From contig JAUNCV010000075.1 of NCBI GenBank assembly GCA_030526445.1, positions 1-9,631 of the forward strand: a stretch of 9,631 nt of DNA. The letters run 5' to 3'. This stretch comes from Bacteroidales bacterium (lineage in GTDB: Bacteria; Bacteroidota; Bacteroidia; Bacteroidales; UBA3663). The position numbers and the translations under genes were made by a program. Positions 1 through 7,213 of this stretch are shown piece by piece (positions within the stretch are counted from its first letter, which is position 1; the number at the start of each line of letters is the position of its first letter). The notes below the pieces were generated by a model. That model was not told the DNA's origin. It ran no database searches and was given only the letters and a program-made list of their open reading frames with translations.

Positions 1-278
1 TTGCTGCCATCATTACCTATTATAAGGGCGGCACTCGTGCCGATGGTGCACCTATCCAGCCAAACGATGCTCAGGAAATCATGGATCGTCTCACCCAGCT
101 TTGGGCTACTGGCGACACTCGCAAGGTGGCTGAAGGCGTACTCGCTGCTACCGATGTCATCTGGAAGGAAAGCAAGCAGAACCTCAACGAGATTCCTGGT
201 CTCACCGATATGGTTACCGAATTCCTGAACAGCATTCAGGAAAAGGGCATGAAGGAGACTGTTAAGAGCATTCTCTGA
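1..278 (+). CDS. uxaB: Tagaturonate reductase (altronate oxidoreductase), C-terminal end only
   Basis: This is the last 91 codons of a gene that begins outside the window; the frame is open from base 3 and ends at TGA 276-278. The visible segment starts AAIITYYKGG and ends ETVKSIL, and looks like the helical C-terminal tail of the long-chain mannitol dehydrogenase/UxaB family. The enzyme interconverts D-tagaturonate and D-altronate with NAD(H) in the cytoplasm, in the isomerase branch of galacturonate breakdown. The catalytic and nucleotide-binding parts lie upstream and cannot be checked. The assignment rests on this weakly diagnostic tail plus the adjacent uxaA on the same strand, the next step of the pathway. 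The 116-base gap to uxaA has no recognisable promoter box, so one transcript is likely. Confidence 0.72.
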   Translation, partial: AAIITYYKGGTRADGAPIQPNDAQEIMDRLTQLWATGDTRKVAEGVLAATDVIWKESKQNLNEIPGLTDMVTEFLNSIQEKGMKETVKSIL

Positions 279-287
279 TAAAAAAAC

Positions 288-378
288 AACAGGGAATTTA
301 GAGGAATTTAAGGAATTTTCTTTTCCGATCAATTTCGCAACAAACAATTTTCCTCTAAATTTCTCTAAATTCCTTGTT
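288..378. repeat. Long imperfect inverted repeat (hairpin) between uxaB and uxaA
   Basis: Bases 288-310 pair with 356-378 in 23 consecutive pairs, two of them G-T wobbles. After one bulged C (355), five more pairs join 311-315 with 350-354. The loop is about 34 bases (316-349). Each arm is itself repetitive: GGAATTTA recurs at roughly 9-10-base steps on the left, and CTCTAAATT on the right. The stem ends 16 bases before the uxaA ATG. It is A/T-rich and lacks a T-run, so it does not look like a simple intrinsic terminator. It could be an RNA processing or stability element between two operon genes, an attenuator, or a small dispersed palindromic repeat. The pairing is seen directly; the role is inferred. 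Confidence 0.75.
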
Positions 379-394
379 CATAAAGAAAAATTCC

Positions 395-1875
395 ATGAAA
401 GAATTTCTGAAAATTAATCCTGCAGACAATGTGGTTGTAGCTATTCAGCCTCTTTCGGCAGGCACCAAGATTAACGTTGATGGTGAAGAGATTACTCTGC
501 TCACCGATGTTCCTGCTGGCCACAAGTGTGCACTCAAGGACTTTGCCGAGGGTGAGAACATCATCAAGTACGGCTTCCCTATCGGCCATGCACGCCACGC
601 TGTAAAGAAAGGCAGTTACATGGACCACGAGGATATCAAAACCAATCTGGAGGGCACTCTCGACTATAGCGACATTCAGCTCAAAGGCCTTACCAAGCTT
701 CAGACTTCGGGCGAACAACTCACTTTCGAAGGATATGAGCGTCCAGATGGCCAAGTTGGTATCCGCAACGAAGTTTGGGTGCTTCCTACCGTAGGTTGTG
801 TCAATGGTATTATCAAGCAGATTGTAGAGCGCACCAAGGCAGAACTCGAAAATCTCGATGGCATAGACGGTATCTTCCACTTCCCTCACAACTACGGTTG
901 CTCACAGCTTTCCGAAGATCACGAGAACACCAAGAAGATTCTTCGCAACATGGTGCACCACCCAAATGCTGGTGCTATCCTGGTTGTAAGCCTCGCATCT
1001 TCGAAGAGTTCTGTGGCGACTACGACAAGAACCGCGTGAAGTTCATGATCTGCCAAGAGGTAGAGGGCGACGAAGTAGAATATGGCGTTCAAGTGCTTAA
1101 GGAACTAGTTAAGACCGCACAGAGCTACAAGCGTACCACACAGCCTGCCGGAAAGCTCCGTGTAGGTTTGAAGTGTGGCGGTTCTGACGGCTTCTCGGGC
1201 ATTACAGCCAATCCATTGCTCGGTGCTTTCTCCGACTTCTTGTGCGAAACCCAAGGTGGCACAACAATCCTCACCGAGGTACCAGAGATGTTTGGTGCAG
1301 AGACCATCCTTATGGAGCGCTGTGAAAACAAGCAATTGCTCGACGAAACCATTTCGCTCATCAACAACTTCAAGAACTACTTCATCAGCCATGGCGAACC
1401 TTGCGGCGAGAATCCATCGCCGGGCAATAAGGCTGGCGGTATTTCTACCCTCGAAGAAAAAGCTCTTGGCTGCACACAGAAATCGGGTAAGAGTGTTGTA
1501 TGTGGCGTAATGGAGTATGGTGACCGCATTCAAACCGACGGTCTCAACCTTCTCTCAGCTCCTGGCAACGACCTTGTAGCCTCTACTGCTCTCGCTGCCG
1601 CAGGTTGTCAGTTAGTACTCTTCACTACCGGCCGAGGCACACCATTCGGCACCTTCGTTCCAACCATGAAGGTTTCGACCAATAGCGGACTTGCACAGCG
1701 CAAGCCCACCTGGATTGATTTCAATGCAGGCGTTTTGGCCGAAGACAAGAGCATGGAAGAGACTCTTAAGGAGTTTACGGAAAAAATACTTCGTGTAGCC
1801 AGTGGCGAACTGACCAATAACGAAAAGGCCGACATCCACGAGATTTCGATCTTCAAAAACGGCGTTACATTGTAA
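395..1875 (+). pseudogene. uxaA: Altronate dehydratase, frameshifted by a short internal deletion
   Basis: An intact enzyme removes water from D-altronate to give 2-keto-3-deoxy-D-gluconate, the step after UxaB; family members need Fe2+ and act in the cytoplasm. Residues 1-75 resemble the N-terminal SAF-like domain. The rest is the altronate/galactarate dehydratase core, with VLPTVGCVNGI, HNYGCSQL, KCGGSDGFSGITANP, LTEVPEMFGAE, ENPSPGNKAGG and the family-type C-terminus KNGVTL. The reading breaks at residue 200 (base 995). The first frame then runs into TGA 1037-1039, while the downstream homology continues in the -1 frame to TAA 1873-1875. Restoring 22 bases would give a 500-residue protein, close to the E. 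coli length of about 495. ATG 395 (MKEFLKINPADNV) is preferred to TTG 374 because it matches the family N-terminus. A GTG at 1036-1038 overlaps the premature stop and could allow restart, but the lost motif would still be absent. An assembly error cannot be excluded. Confidence 0.9.
989..995 (+). other. Deletion scar: a single AGCCTCG copy at the uxaA frameshift
   Basis: The sequence reads GTA AGC CTC GCA TCT in the upstream frame. Read one base back, it gives AAG CCT CGC ATC TTC, which encodes the downstream protein PRIFEEF. In the family the segment between these parts reads Gly-Leu-Gly-Cys-Glu-Asn-Asn-Gln, recalled from E. coli UxaA. Writing codons for Ser-Leu-Gly-Cys-Glu-Asn-Asn-Gln-Pro-Arg places AGCCTCG both at Ser-Leu-Gly and at Gln-Pro-Arg (cAGCCTCGc), exactly 22 bases apart. 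Loss of one copy and the intervening bases gives the observed sequence and the -1 frame change. This is the signature of replication slippage between short direct repeats. The parental sequence is reconstructed, not seen. Confidence 0.75.
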
Positions 1876-1922
1876 AAATATGCGATAAAAATGTCACATT
1901 TGGCATTTTTATCGCATATTTT
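1875..1922 (+). terminator. Perfect 19-bp hairpin terminator after uxaA
   Basis: Bases 1875-1893 are perfectly complementary to 1904-1922. The ten-base loop can close further through T-G, C-G and A-T pairs. The arm begins AAAATATGCGAT and the other arm ends in TTTT, so the structure could stop transcription from either side. It starts on the last base of the uxaA stop codon, marking the end of the uxa unit and separating it from ddh. Confidence 0.8.
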
Positions 1923-1962
1923 GTATAGAAATTCAAATAGAATATAAGAAAATTGTCACTTT

Positions 1963-1996
1963 TTTGCACGATATTTGGAAAAATGCACTATCTTTG
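1963..1996 (+). promoter_or_regulatory. Predicted Bacteroidetes-type promoter of ddh
   Basis: A TATCTTTG box at 1989-1996 matches the Bacteroidetes -7 consensus TAnnTTTG. A TTTG at 1963-1966 can serve as the -33 element; the 22-base spacing is slightly longer than usual. Transcription would start a few bases after 1996, leaving a leader of about 25-30 A/T-rich bases before the ATG at 2031. Confidence 0.65.
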
Positions 1997-2030
1997 CGCC
2001 AATTTCAAACAAAAAGTTCAATTTATAAAT

Positions 2031-2930
2031 ATGAAAAAGATTCGTGCTGCCATCGTAGGTTATGGCAATATTGGCAAATATGCACTCGATGCGCTGGAGA
2101 CTGCCCCAGACTTTGAGGTTGCAGGTATTGTACGTCGTCAGGGTGCTGAGAACAAGCCAGCAGAACTTGAGGGATATAATGTTGTTAAGGACATCAAGGA
2201 ACTGCAGGATGTTGATGTAGCTATCCTCGCTACACCAACCCGTAAGGTTGAGGAGTATGCTAAGCAGTGTCTTGCTATGGGTATCAATACCGTCGATTCA
2301 TTTGACATCCATACCCAGATTGTTGACCTTCGCCGTTCACTCGATGCAGCAGCCAAGGCAGGCAATGCTGTTTCAATCATCTCGGCAGGCTGGGATCCAG
2401 GTTCAGACTCAATTGTTCGCACTCTCATGCAGAGCCTTGCTCCTAAGGGTGTAAGCTACACCAACTTCGGTCCAGGTCGTTCAATGGGTCACTCTGTTGC
2501 CGTTCGCGCTATTGCAGGTGTTAAAGACGCACTTAGCATGACTATTCCTGTAGGTACCGGTATTCACCGCCGTATGGTATATGTAGAGCTCGAAGAGGGC
2601 GCAGATTTCAAGACTGTTGAGGCTGCAATCAAGGCCGACCCTTACTTTGTTAACGACGAGACCCATGTTCAGCAGGTTCCATGTGTTGATGACCTCAACG
2701 ACGTTGGCCACGGCGTAAATCTCGTTCGTAAGGGTGTGAGTGGCAAGACCCACAACCAGATGTTTGAGTTTAACATGAAGATTAACAACCCTGCACTTAC
2801 TGCTCAGGTGCTTGTTAACGTAGCACGTGCCGCCATGAAGCAGCAGCCAGGTGCTTATACAATGATCGAAATCCCTGTCATCGATATGCTTTACGGTGAC
2901 CGCGAGGATTTGATTGCACATCTCGTATAA
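2031..2930 (+). CDS. ddh: meso-Diaminopimelate D-dehydrogenase
   Basis: This 299-residue cytoplasmic enzyme reductively aminates L-2-amino-6-oxopimelate (from tetrahydrodipicolinate) with NADPH and ammonia to meso-diaminopimelate. It is a one-step shortcut to lysine and the peptidoglycan cross-linking residue. The N-terminal Rossmann fold carries GYGNIG at residues 10-15, followed by the basic segment VRRQ that suits NADPH. Family hallmarks follow: the ILATPTR segment, VDSFDIH, ISAGWDPGSDS, and a GHSVAVRAIAGVKDALSMTIP stretch. Length matches the family (about 300-330). ATG 2031 is chosen because MKKIRAAIVGYG is the expected N-terminus; the frame is open upstream to 1953, but that part covers the promoter boxes. 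The gene stands alone: it has its own promoter, and a terminator lies 20 bases after its stop. The window has no other lysine-pathway gene. Confidence 0.95.
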   Translation: MKKIRAAIVGYGNIGKYALDALETAPDFEVAGIVRRQGAENKPAELEGYNVVKDIKELQDVDVAILATPTRKVEEYAKQCLAMGINTVDSFDIHTQIVDLRRSLDAAAKAGNAVSIISAGWDPGSDSIVRTLMQSLAPKGVSYTNFGPGRSMGHSVAVRAIAGVKDALSMTIPVGTGIHRRMVYVELEEGADFKTVEAAIKADPYFVNDETHVQQVPCVDDLNDVGHGVNLVRKGVSGKTHNQMFEFNMKINNPALTAQVLVNVARAAMKQQPGAYTMIEIPVIDMLYGDREDLIAHLV

Positions 2931-2950
2931 TACAACCCTCCTATACAAAG

Positions 2951-2976
2951 AAAAGCCCCGATGACTCGGGGCTTTT
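2951..2976. terminator. Bidirectional terminator between ddh and rdgB
   Basis: AAAAGCCCCG (2951-2960) pairs perfectly with CGGGGCTTTT (2967-2976) around a six-base loop. A-runs on one side and T-runs on the other make it a classical intrinsic terminator in both directions. It sits in the 54-base gap between the convergent stop codons of ddh and rdgB. Confidence 0.93.
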
Positions 2977-2984
2977 CCTGTATA

Positions 2985-3593
2985 TTATAATGTCTTTAGA
3001 AAATCGACCAACTGACGCACCGCCTTTCCACGATGACTGATAGCATTCTTTGCCTCCATGCCCATCTGAGCAAATGACTCTTCATGGCCTTCGGGCACAA
3101 AGATTGGGTCATAACCAAAGCCGCCACTTCCCATACGCTCTGTAGCAATCGTACCTTTACAGATTCCCTCAAACTCAAACATCTGACCATCGAGCAGAAG
3201 AACAATCACAGTACGGAATTGTGCCTCTCTATGCTGTATTTTTGCCATGCGCGACAGGAGCTTATCCATATTGGCTTCACTGTCATGGTCAAACCCTTCA
3301 TCTGCAGCATAACGAGCCGAATGCACTCCAGGAGCCATTCCCAAAGCACGCACTTCCAGTCCGCTGTCATCAGCAAAACAATCGTAATCAAAGTGAGTCT
3401 TTACATACTCCGCCTTCTGCAGAGCATTGCCCGAAAAAGTTTCAGAAGTCTCGGGGATATCAGCAGTACAGCCAATATCAGACAAGGAGAGAATCTCAAA
3501 CTTCTCCCCTACTTCAGAACCACATTCATTTAAAAGAGCAGAAATCTCTTCAATCTTGTGTCTGTTGTTGGTTGCGAATACTATTTTTTTCAT
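2985..3593 (-). CDS. rdgB: XTP/dITP pyrophosphatase (RdgB/HAM1 family)
   Basis: This 202-residue cytoplasmic enzyme hydrolyses non-canonical purine triphosphates (dITP, XTP, ITP) to the monophosphate and pyrophosphate, keeping deaminated purines out of DNA and RNA. It opens with FATNNRHKIEEI, the substrate-binding signature of the family. It then has ADDSGLEV (74-81, with the acidic catalytic/metal-binding pair D75-D76), PGVHSARYA (88-96), GSGGFGYDPIF (155-165) and SHRGKAV (186-192), in the standard order. Length is typical (about 190-205). Start ATG 3593 gives MKKIVFATNN, which leaves no room for extra residues. The gene is a single transcription unit, convergent with ddh and divergent from the helicase gene. 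It has its own -7 box about 20 bases upstream of the start, so the leader is very short. Nothing is missing. Confidence 0.96.
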   Translation of the reverse strand: MKKIVFATNNRHKIEEISALLNECGSEVGEKFEILSLSDIGCTADIPETSETFSGNALQKAEYVKTHFDYDCFADDSGLEVRALGMAPGVHSARYAADEGFDHDSEANMDKLLSRMAKIQHREAQFRTVIVLLLDGQMFEFEGICKGTIATERMGSGGFGYDPIFVPEGHEESFAQMGMEAKNAISHRGKAVRQLVDFLKTL

Positions 3594-3613
3594 AGTTGGG
3601 TTTTAAAACGCAG

Positions 3614-3645
3614 CAAAGGTAATCACATTTTTCCATTTTTTCAAG
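3614..3645 (-). promoter_or_regulatory. Predicted rdgB promoter
   Basis: On the minus strand TACCTTTG (plus-strand 3614-3621) matches TAnnTTTG. CTTG at 3642-3645 lies 20 bases upstream in the expected -33 place, sharing TTG with the consensus. The resulting leader is only about 10-15 bases. Confidence 0.6.
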
Positions 3646-3681
3646 CCTTAGTCCCGGAAAATAAAAAAAAACTGATTTTCA

Positions 3682-3713
3682 TTTGCTTTTCTAAATGAAA
3701 TCTGCTATCTTCG
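3682..3713 (+). promoter_or_regulatory. Predicted promoter of the helicase-nuclease gene
   Basis: TTTG at 3682-3685 and TATCTTCG at 3706-3713 are separated by 20 bases, the usual Bacteroidetes spacing; the -7 box differs from TAnnTTTG at one base. An inverted repeat, TTTCATTT (3677-3684) and AAATGAAA (3693-3700), overlaps the -33 element and spacer and could be an operator, though it is A/T-rich and may be chance. The leader to ATG 3776 is about 55 bases and contains CAGTC three times (3714, 3742, 3768) plus a small AAAAC-GCT-GTTTT hairpin (3727-3739). Confidence 0.58.
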
Positions 3714-3775
3714 CAGTCGAGTTGCCAAAACGCTGTTTTAACAGTCGATAGTTGTTTCTCAAAAAAACAGTCACA

Positions 3776-6700
3776 ATGCTTCATATTTACAAAGCCTCGG
3801 CCGGATCGGGAAAAACGCATTTGCTCACCGGTTTCTTTCTTCAGCAATTATTCCGCCAACCCATCGAGGGTAAGGAGGAGGGTCGTCCGTTGCTCTTCAA
3901 CGAAATCCTGGCTGTAACCTTTACAAACAAAGCCACAGCCGAAATGAAGGAACGTATCATTGAAGAACTGCACAAACTGCACAATGAGCCACAGAAATCG
4001 CCCTACTTGAAAGATCTGCTGAAGCCTTCAGCCAACGGCAAAGTTCTCTCCATCGAAGAGATTCAACGCCGCTCTTTCGGCATCTTGAGCAGCATTTTGA
4101 ACGATTATTCAGAACTGCACGTCAGCACCATTGACAGCTTTTTCCAACAAGTATTACGCAGTTTTGCACACGAGCTCAACCTGCAGGGCAACTATGAGAT
4201 AGAACTCGACGCAGACGCCACTCTCGACAAGGTGGTGAGCCGTTTTATTACGGGTCTAAATCCAAGTGACGACAAAGAAACCTTCCAGTGGATGCTCGAA
4301 TTTGCCTCAAAGCGACTGAACGAAGGTTCGGCTTGGAACATGCACGATGAACTCCTGAAACTGGCTAAAGTCATCACCCAAGAGGAATATAAACAAAACA
4401 ACCAGCGCATCGCCGAATTCACGAACAACAGGAAAGAACTTCGCCAATACATCTCAAACCTGCGCGAGATGCAGCAAACCTGGCAGAAGGCTTTGATAGA
4501 AGTTGGACAGCAAGGCGTGCAAATTTTGCAAAGCTACGGCTTGCTTTATTCCGACTTCAAGGGAGGAAGCAGAAGTTCCATGGCATGCTTCGGTCGATGG
4601 GCTGAAGGCGAAATAAAAGACCCCTCTGCCACACTTGAGAAATGGAGCCAAGATACTGCAGAATGGTACAAAAAAGGATGCGAAGCAGAAGGAAAACTCT
4701 CTTCGTCCGACGAAAAGCGCCTACTCGAGCTCATGCAGTTAGGCGTCTCTCTCCTCACCGGACAAGAACGTGCCTATTACGAAACTGCTCGTTCTATCAT
4801 CAAGAACATCTATCAGCTTGGACTTCTCTCTCGACTGGAAACCGAAGCAGATCGTTACTGTGAAGAAGAGGGCAAACAACTTCTGACCAACACTACACAC
4901 GTGCTCAGCCGTCTCATTCAAGAGGAGGAGGCTCCTTTTATTTACGAAAAGACAGGCACGCGCATCAAGAGTTTCATGATCGATGAGTTCCAAGACACTT
5001 CAACCATGCAATGGAACAACTTCAAGCCTTTGCTCGAAACTTCGTTATCGACCGGTAACGAAGACCTCATTGTGGGCGATGTCAAGCAAAGTATTTACCG
5101 TTGGCGCGGATCTGACTGGGAGTTGCTCAATACAACCATTTACGACTTCCATCCCGAACTGCAACATACCGACGAAAATGGCAATCAGCTGAAATACAAC
5201 TTCCGTTCAGACGAAAAAATCATCGATTTCAACAATAGTTTCTTCGCCAATGCTGCACACCAATTGGCAGAATGCACTGAAGATGAAGAAATGAAAAAAA
5301 TAGAATCTATCTATGCTGATGTTAAACAATTTATACACGATGATCGAAAAGATAACATTGGGGCTGGCATACTCGATTATGAAGAGGTAGAACCCATTGA
5401 CGAAGAGGACGAAAAAGAGGCCATCTTGCGTCGTCTTCCCGAGAAAGTTATTGCACTACAGCAACAAGGATTCGAACCCAAAGACATACTCATTCTTGGC
5501 CGATTTAACAAAGAATGCAAACTGTTTGCCGAAACTCTTCTCAACTACAAAAAACAGCACCCTGACTGCCCCTATCAACTTGATATCATCACTGACGAAG
5601 CCCTCTCTTTAGGCAATCGTGATGTGATACGCGCCATCGTGGCCATGCTGCAAGCCATCTACGAGCCAAAGTCAGAATTGCGTCAGACAATAGCCCACTG
5701 CTGTTATCTGAAGGCATGTGGCATGACCATGACCGAAGCTATAGCAACACACTTCAGTTTCGACGGCAAACAAAATGACAAGGCTGGCAAACAGGCAGAT
5801 AACACGCACAATCTGCCCAACTTTCTCCAATTCAGCAATCAACCACTCTTCGAGATGGTCGAAGGCATCGTCTCGCTCATGCCGCAACAGCAGCAGCGCG
5901 ACAGTGTTTTCCTACAAGCGTTTCGCGATTTGGTGCTCGAATATGTTTCAAAGCGAGGCACCGATATTGGAGGATTCCTGAAGTGGTGGCGCGACAAAGG
6001 CTCCTCCTCAAGCATCTCTACACCAGCGGGTCAGAATGCCATCAAAATCATGACCATTCACAAGTCAAAAGGCCTGGGCGAGAAAGCAGTTATCATACCT
6101 TTTGCTGACTGGAAAATAGACATCGACACCAGCCATGGCGAAGTGCTTTGGCTTGACCCTCACGGGTTCGGCTTTACAAATGAAGATAGTACTCCAGAAC
6201 AGCAAAGCCTCCGAACAGACGCTTCCGGAGAAGGACAAAAAAACATCATTCTCCCTATACAAATCGAAGCCTCTTTGCCTAAAACTATCTTTAACGAAGA
6301 GTTTACAAAAGAGCGTATGCGAGCTATTACTGACAACCTCAATACAGCCTATGTAGCCTTCACTCGCGCTAAAAAGGCAATGGTCATCATGGCACCGGCT
6401 CCCAAAAAGAGCAAGACTAGCAAAAACGACAAGAAGAGCGTTCCAACACTGGCCGAGCTACTTAATAGTTTCATGCAAAAATGGAAAGACAATATTGACC
6501 ACCTCGAACCTCAGGAATTACAAGACAGCGGCTCTACTGAAAAATCTCTTTCGGAACAAACAGAAAAGGCGCAACAGCCTGATAACAAACCAAGTGAGTC
6601 GGCTCTTCAAAGCAGTGCGTCTGCGCCACGTCCACAAATCAAGCGCACCACACACACTGGCCACGATGTCGAGACAGGCCGAGGAACCACTCTTCACAAT

Positions 6701-7144
6701 GCTCTCTCCGTGGTCAAATACTCCGATAACTACGAAGCACCTATCCGCAAGTTGTTCATCTCTGGCAATGCAGAACTGGTAGGCTTCGAACTTGACGAAC
6801 TCATCAATACAGTCGGAGAATTACTTCAATGGGAGCAAGTTGCGCCCTGGTTCTCTCGCAGCAACCATGTGCTAAACGAGCAGAACATTGTAACTCATAC
6901 TACCCATACACAACGTCCCGACCGTATTATTTTTACCCCTGATGGACGTGTCATAATTATCGACTACAAAACTGGTACAACACATAGTTCGAAGTACCAC
7001 AAGCAGGTCGATTATTACATGAAACTGATGCGCGATATGGGTTATCGGAAAGTTGAAGGATACCTTTGGTATATTGATCAAAAAAAGATTGAAAAAGTGC
7101 AACACAAAGCAAAATCTGTGCAATTGACACTCGATTTCAGTTAA
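3776..7144 (+). CDS. addA: AddA/RecB-type helicase-nuclease (UvrD-like, C-terminal PD-(D/E)XK domain)
   Basis: This 1122-residue protein is predicted to be the helicase-nuclease subunit of an AddAB/RecBCD-like complex that resects double-strand breaks. Superfamily 1A motifs appear in order: Walker A ASAGSGKT (7-14), motif Ia AVTFTNKAT, motif II DEFQDT (403-408), motif III VGDVKQSIYRWRG (433-445), motif IV YNFRSD, motif V TIHKSKGL (760-767) and motif VI AYVAFTRAKKA (858-868). A polar, Ser/Gln/Glu-rich linker separates the helicase from a RecB-type nuclease with GTTLH (H974), D1049 and D1063-Y-K1065. ATG 3776 puts Walker A near the N-terminus, as expected; the in-frame extension to 3752 starts with TTG and is less likely. 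Motif V continues GLGEKAV where relatives usually have GLEF, so the common Glu appears replaced by Gly768. No AddB partner is adjacent: a terminator follows and fumarase is next. The AddA name, rather than RecB, is by architecture and unproven. Confidence 0.9.
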   Translation: MLHIYKASAGSGKTHLLTGFFLQQLFRQPIEGKEEGRPLLFNEILAVTFTNKATAEMKERIIEELHKLHNEPQKSPYLKDLLKPSANGKVLSIEEIQRRSFGILSSILNDYSELHVSTIDSFFQQVLRSFAHELNLQGNYEIELDADATLDKVVSRFITGLNPSDDKETFQWMLEFASKRLNEGSAWNMHDELLKLAKVITQEEYKQNNQRIAEFTNNRKELRQYISNLREMQQTWQKALIEVGQQGVQILQSYGLLYSDFKGGSRSSMACFGRWAEGEIKDPSATLEKWSQDTAEWYKKGCEAEGKLSSSDEKRLLELMQLGVSLLTGQERAYYETARSIIKNIYQLGLLSRLETEADRYCEEEGKQLLTNTTHVLSRLIQEEEAPFIYEKTGTRIKSFMIDEFQDTSTMQWNNFKPLLETSLSTGNEDLIVGDVKQSIYRWRGSDWELLNTTIYDFHPELQHTDENGNQLKYNFRSDEKIIDFNNSFFANAAHQLAECTEDEEMKKIESIYADVKQFIHDDRKDNIGAGILDYEEVEPIDEEDEKEAILRRLPEKVIALQQQGFEPKDILILGRFNKECKLFAETLLNYKKQHPDCPYQLDIITDEALSLGNRDVIRAIVAMLQAIYEPKSELRQTIAHCCYLKACGMTMTEAIATHFSFDGKQNDKAGKQADNTHNLPNFLQFSNQPLFEMVEGIVSLMPQQQQRDSVFLQAFRDLVLEYVSKRGTDIGGFLKWWRDKGSSSSISTPAGQNAIKIMTIHKSKGLGEKAVIIPFADWKIDIDTSHGEVLWLDPHGFGFTNEDSTPEQQSLRTDASGEGQKNIILPIQIEASLPKTIFNEEFTKERMRAITDNLNTAYVAFTRAKKAMVIMAPAPKKSKTSKNDKKSVPTLAELLNSFMQKWKDNIDHLEPQELQDSGSTEKSLSEQTEKAQQPDNKPSESALQSSASAPRPQIKRTTHTGHDVETGRGTTLHNALSVVKYSDNYEAPIRKLFISGNAELVGFELDELINTVGELLQWEQVAPWFSRSNHVLNEQNIVTHTTHTQRPDRIIFTPDGRVIIIDYKTGTTHSSKYHKQVDYYMKLMRDMGYRKVEGYLWYIDQKKIEKVQHKAKSVQLTLDFS

Positions 7145-7159
7145 ACACGCCCTACAATT

Positions 7160-7213
7160 AGCCTCCTTTTTCTTCGGAAAGTGCAATTTCTTGAAGAAAA
7201 AAGGAGGCTTTTT
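7160..7213 (+). terminator. Intrinsic terminator of the helicase-nuclease gene
   Basis: GCCTCCTTTTTCTTC (7161-7175) pairs with 7193-7208 with a single bulged A, and A7160 adds a pair with T7209. A T-run (7209-7213) follows. It starts 16 bases after the helicase stop codon and closes that unit before the fumarase promoters. Confidence 0.88.

Noticed and set aside
288..378. CRISPR-like or mobile-element interpretation of the GGAATTTA repeats
   Set aside because: The units are only 8-10 bases with no spacers, there is no transposase or target-site duplication, and the arrangement is a single hairpin.
374..394. Upstream TTG start for uxaA at 374
   Set aside because: It adds seven residues (MFIKKNS) not expected in the family and would start within the 3' arm of the hairpin; ATG 395 matches the usual N-terminus.
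365..889. 174-codon open frame on the minus strand inside uxaA
   Set aside because: It is antisense to clearly conserved dehydratase sequence, has no recognisable domain and no promoter box, and is explained by codon bias of the sense gene.
961..1005. Programmed -1 ribosomal frameshift in uxaA
   Set aside because: There is no slippery heptamer or downstream pseudoknot, and a frameshift would not restore the missing Gly-Cys-Glu-Asn-Asn-Gln residues; a deletion explains both facts.
1953..2030. N-terminal extension of ddh from 1953
   Set aside because: The extra 26 codons cover the predicted -33/-7 boxes and precede the standard MKKIRAAIVGYG N-terminus.
3752..3775. N-terminal extension of the helicase from a TTG at 3752
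   Set aside because: The ATG at 3776 directly precedes the conserved LHIYKASAGSGKT start expected for the family, while the extension is A-rich leader sequence.
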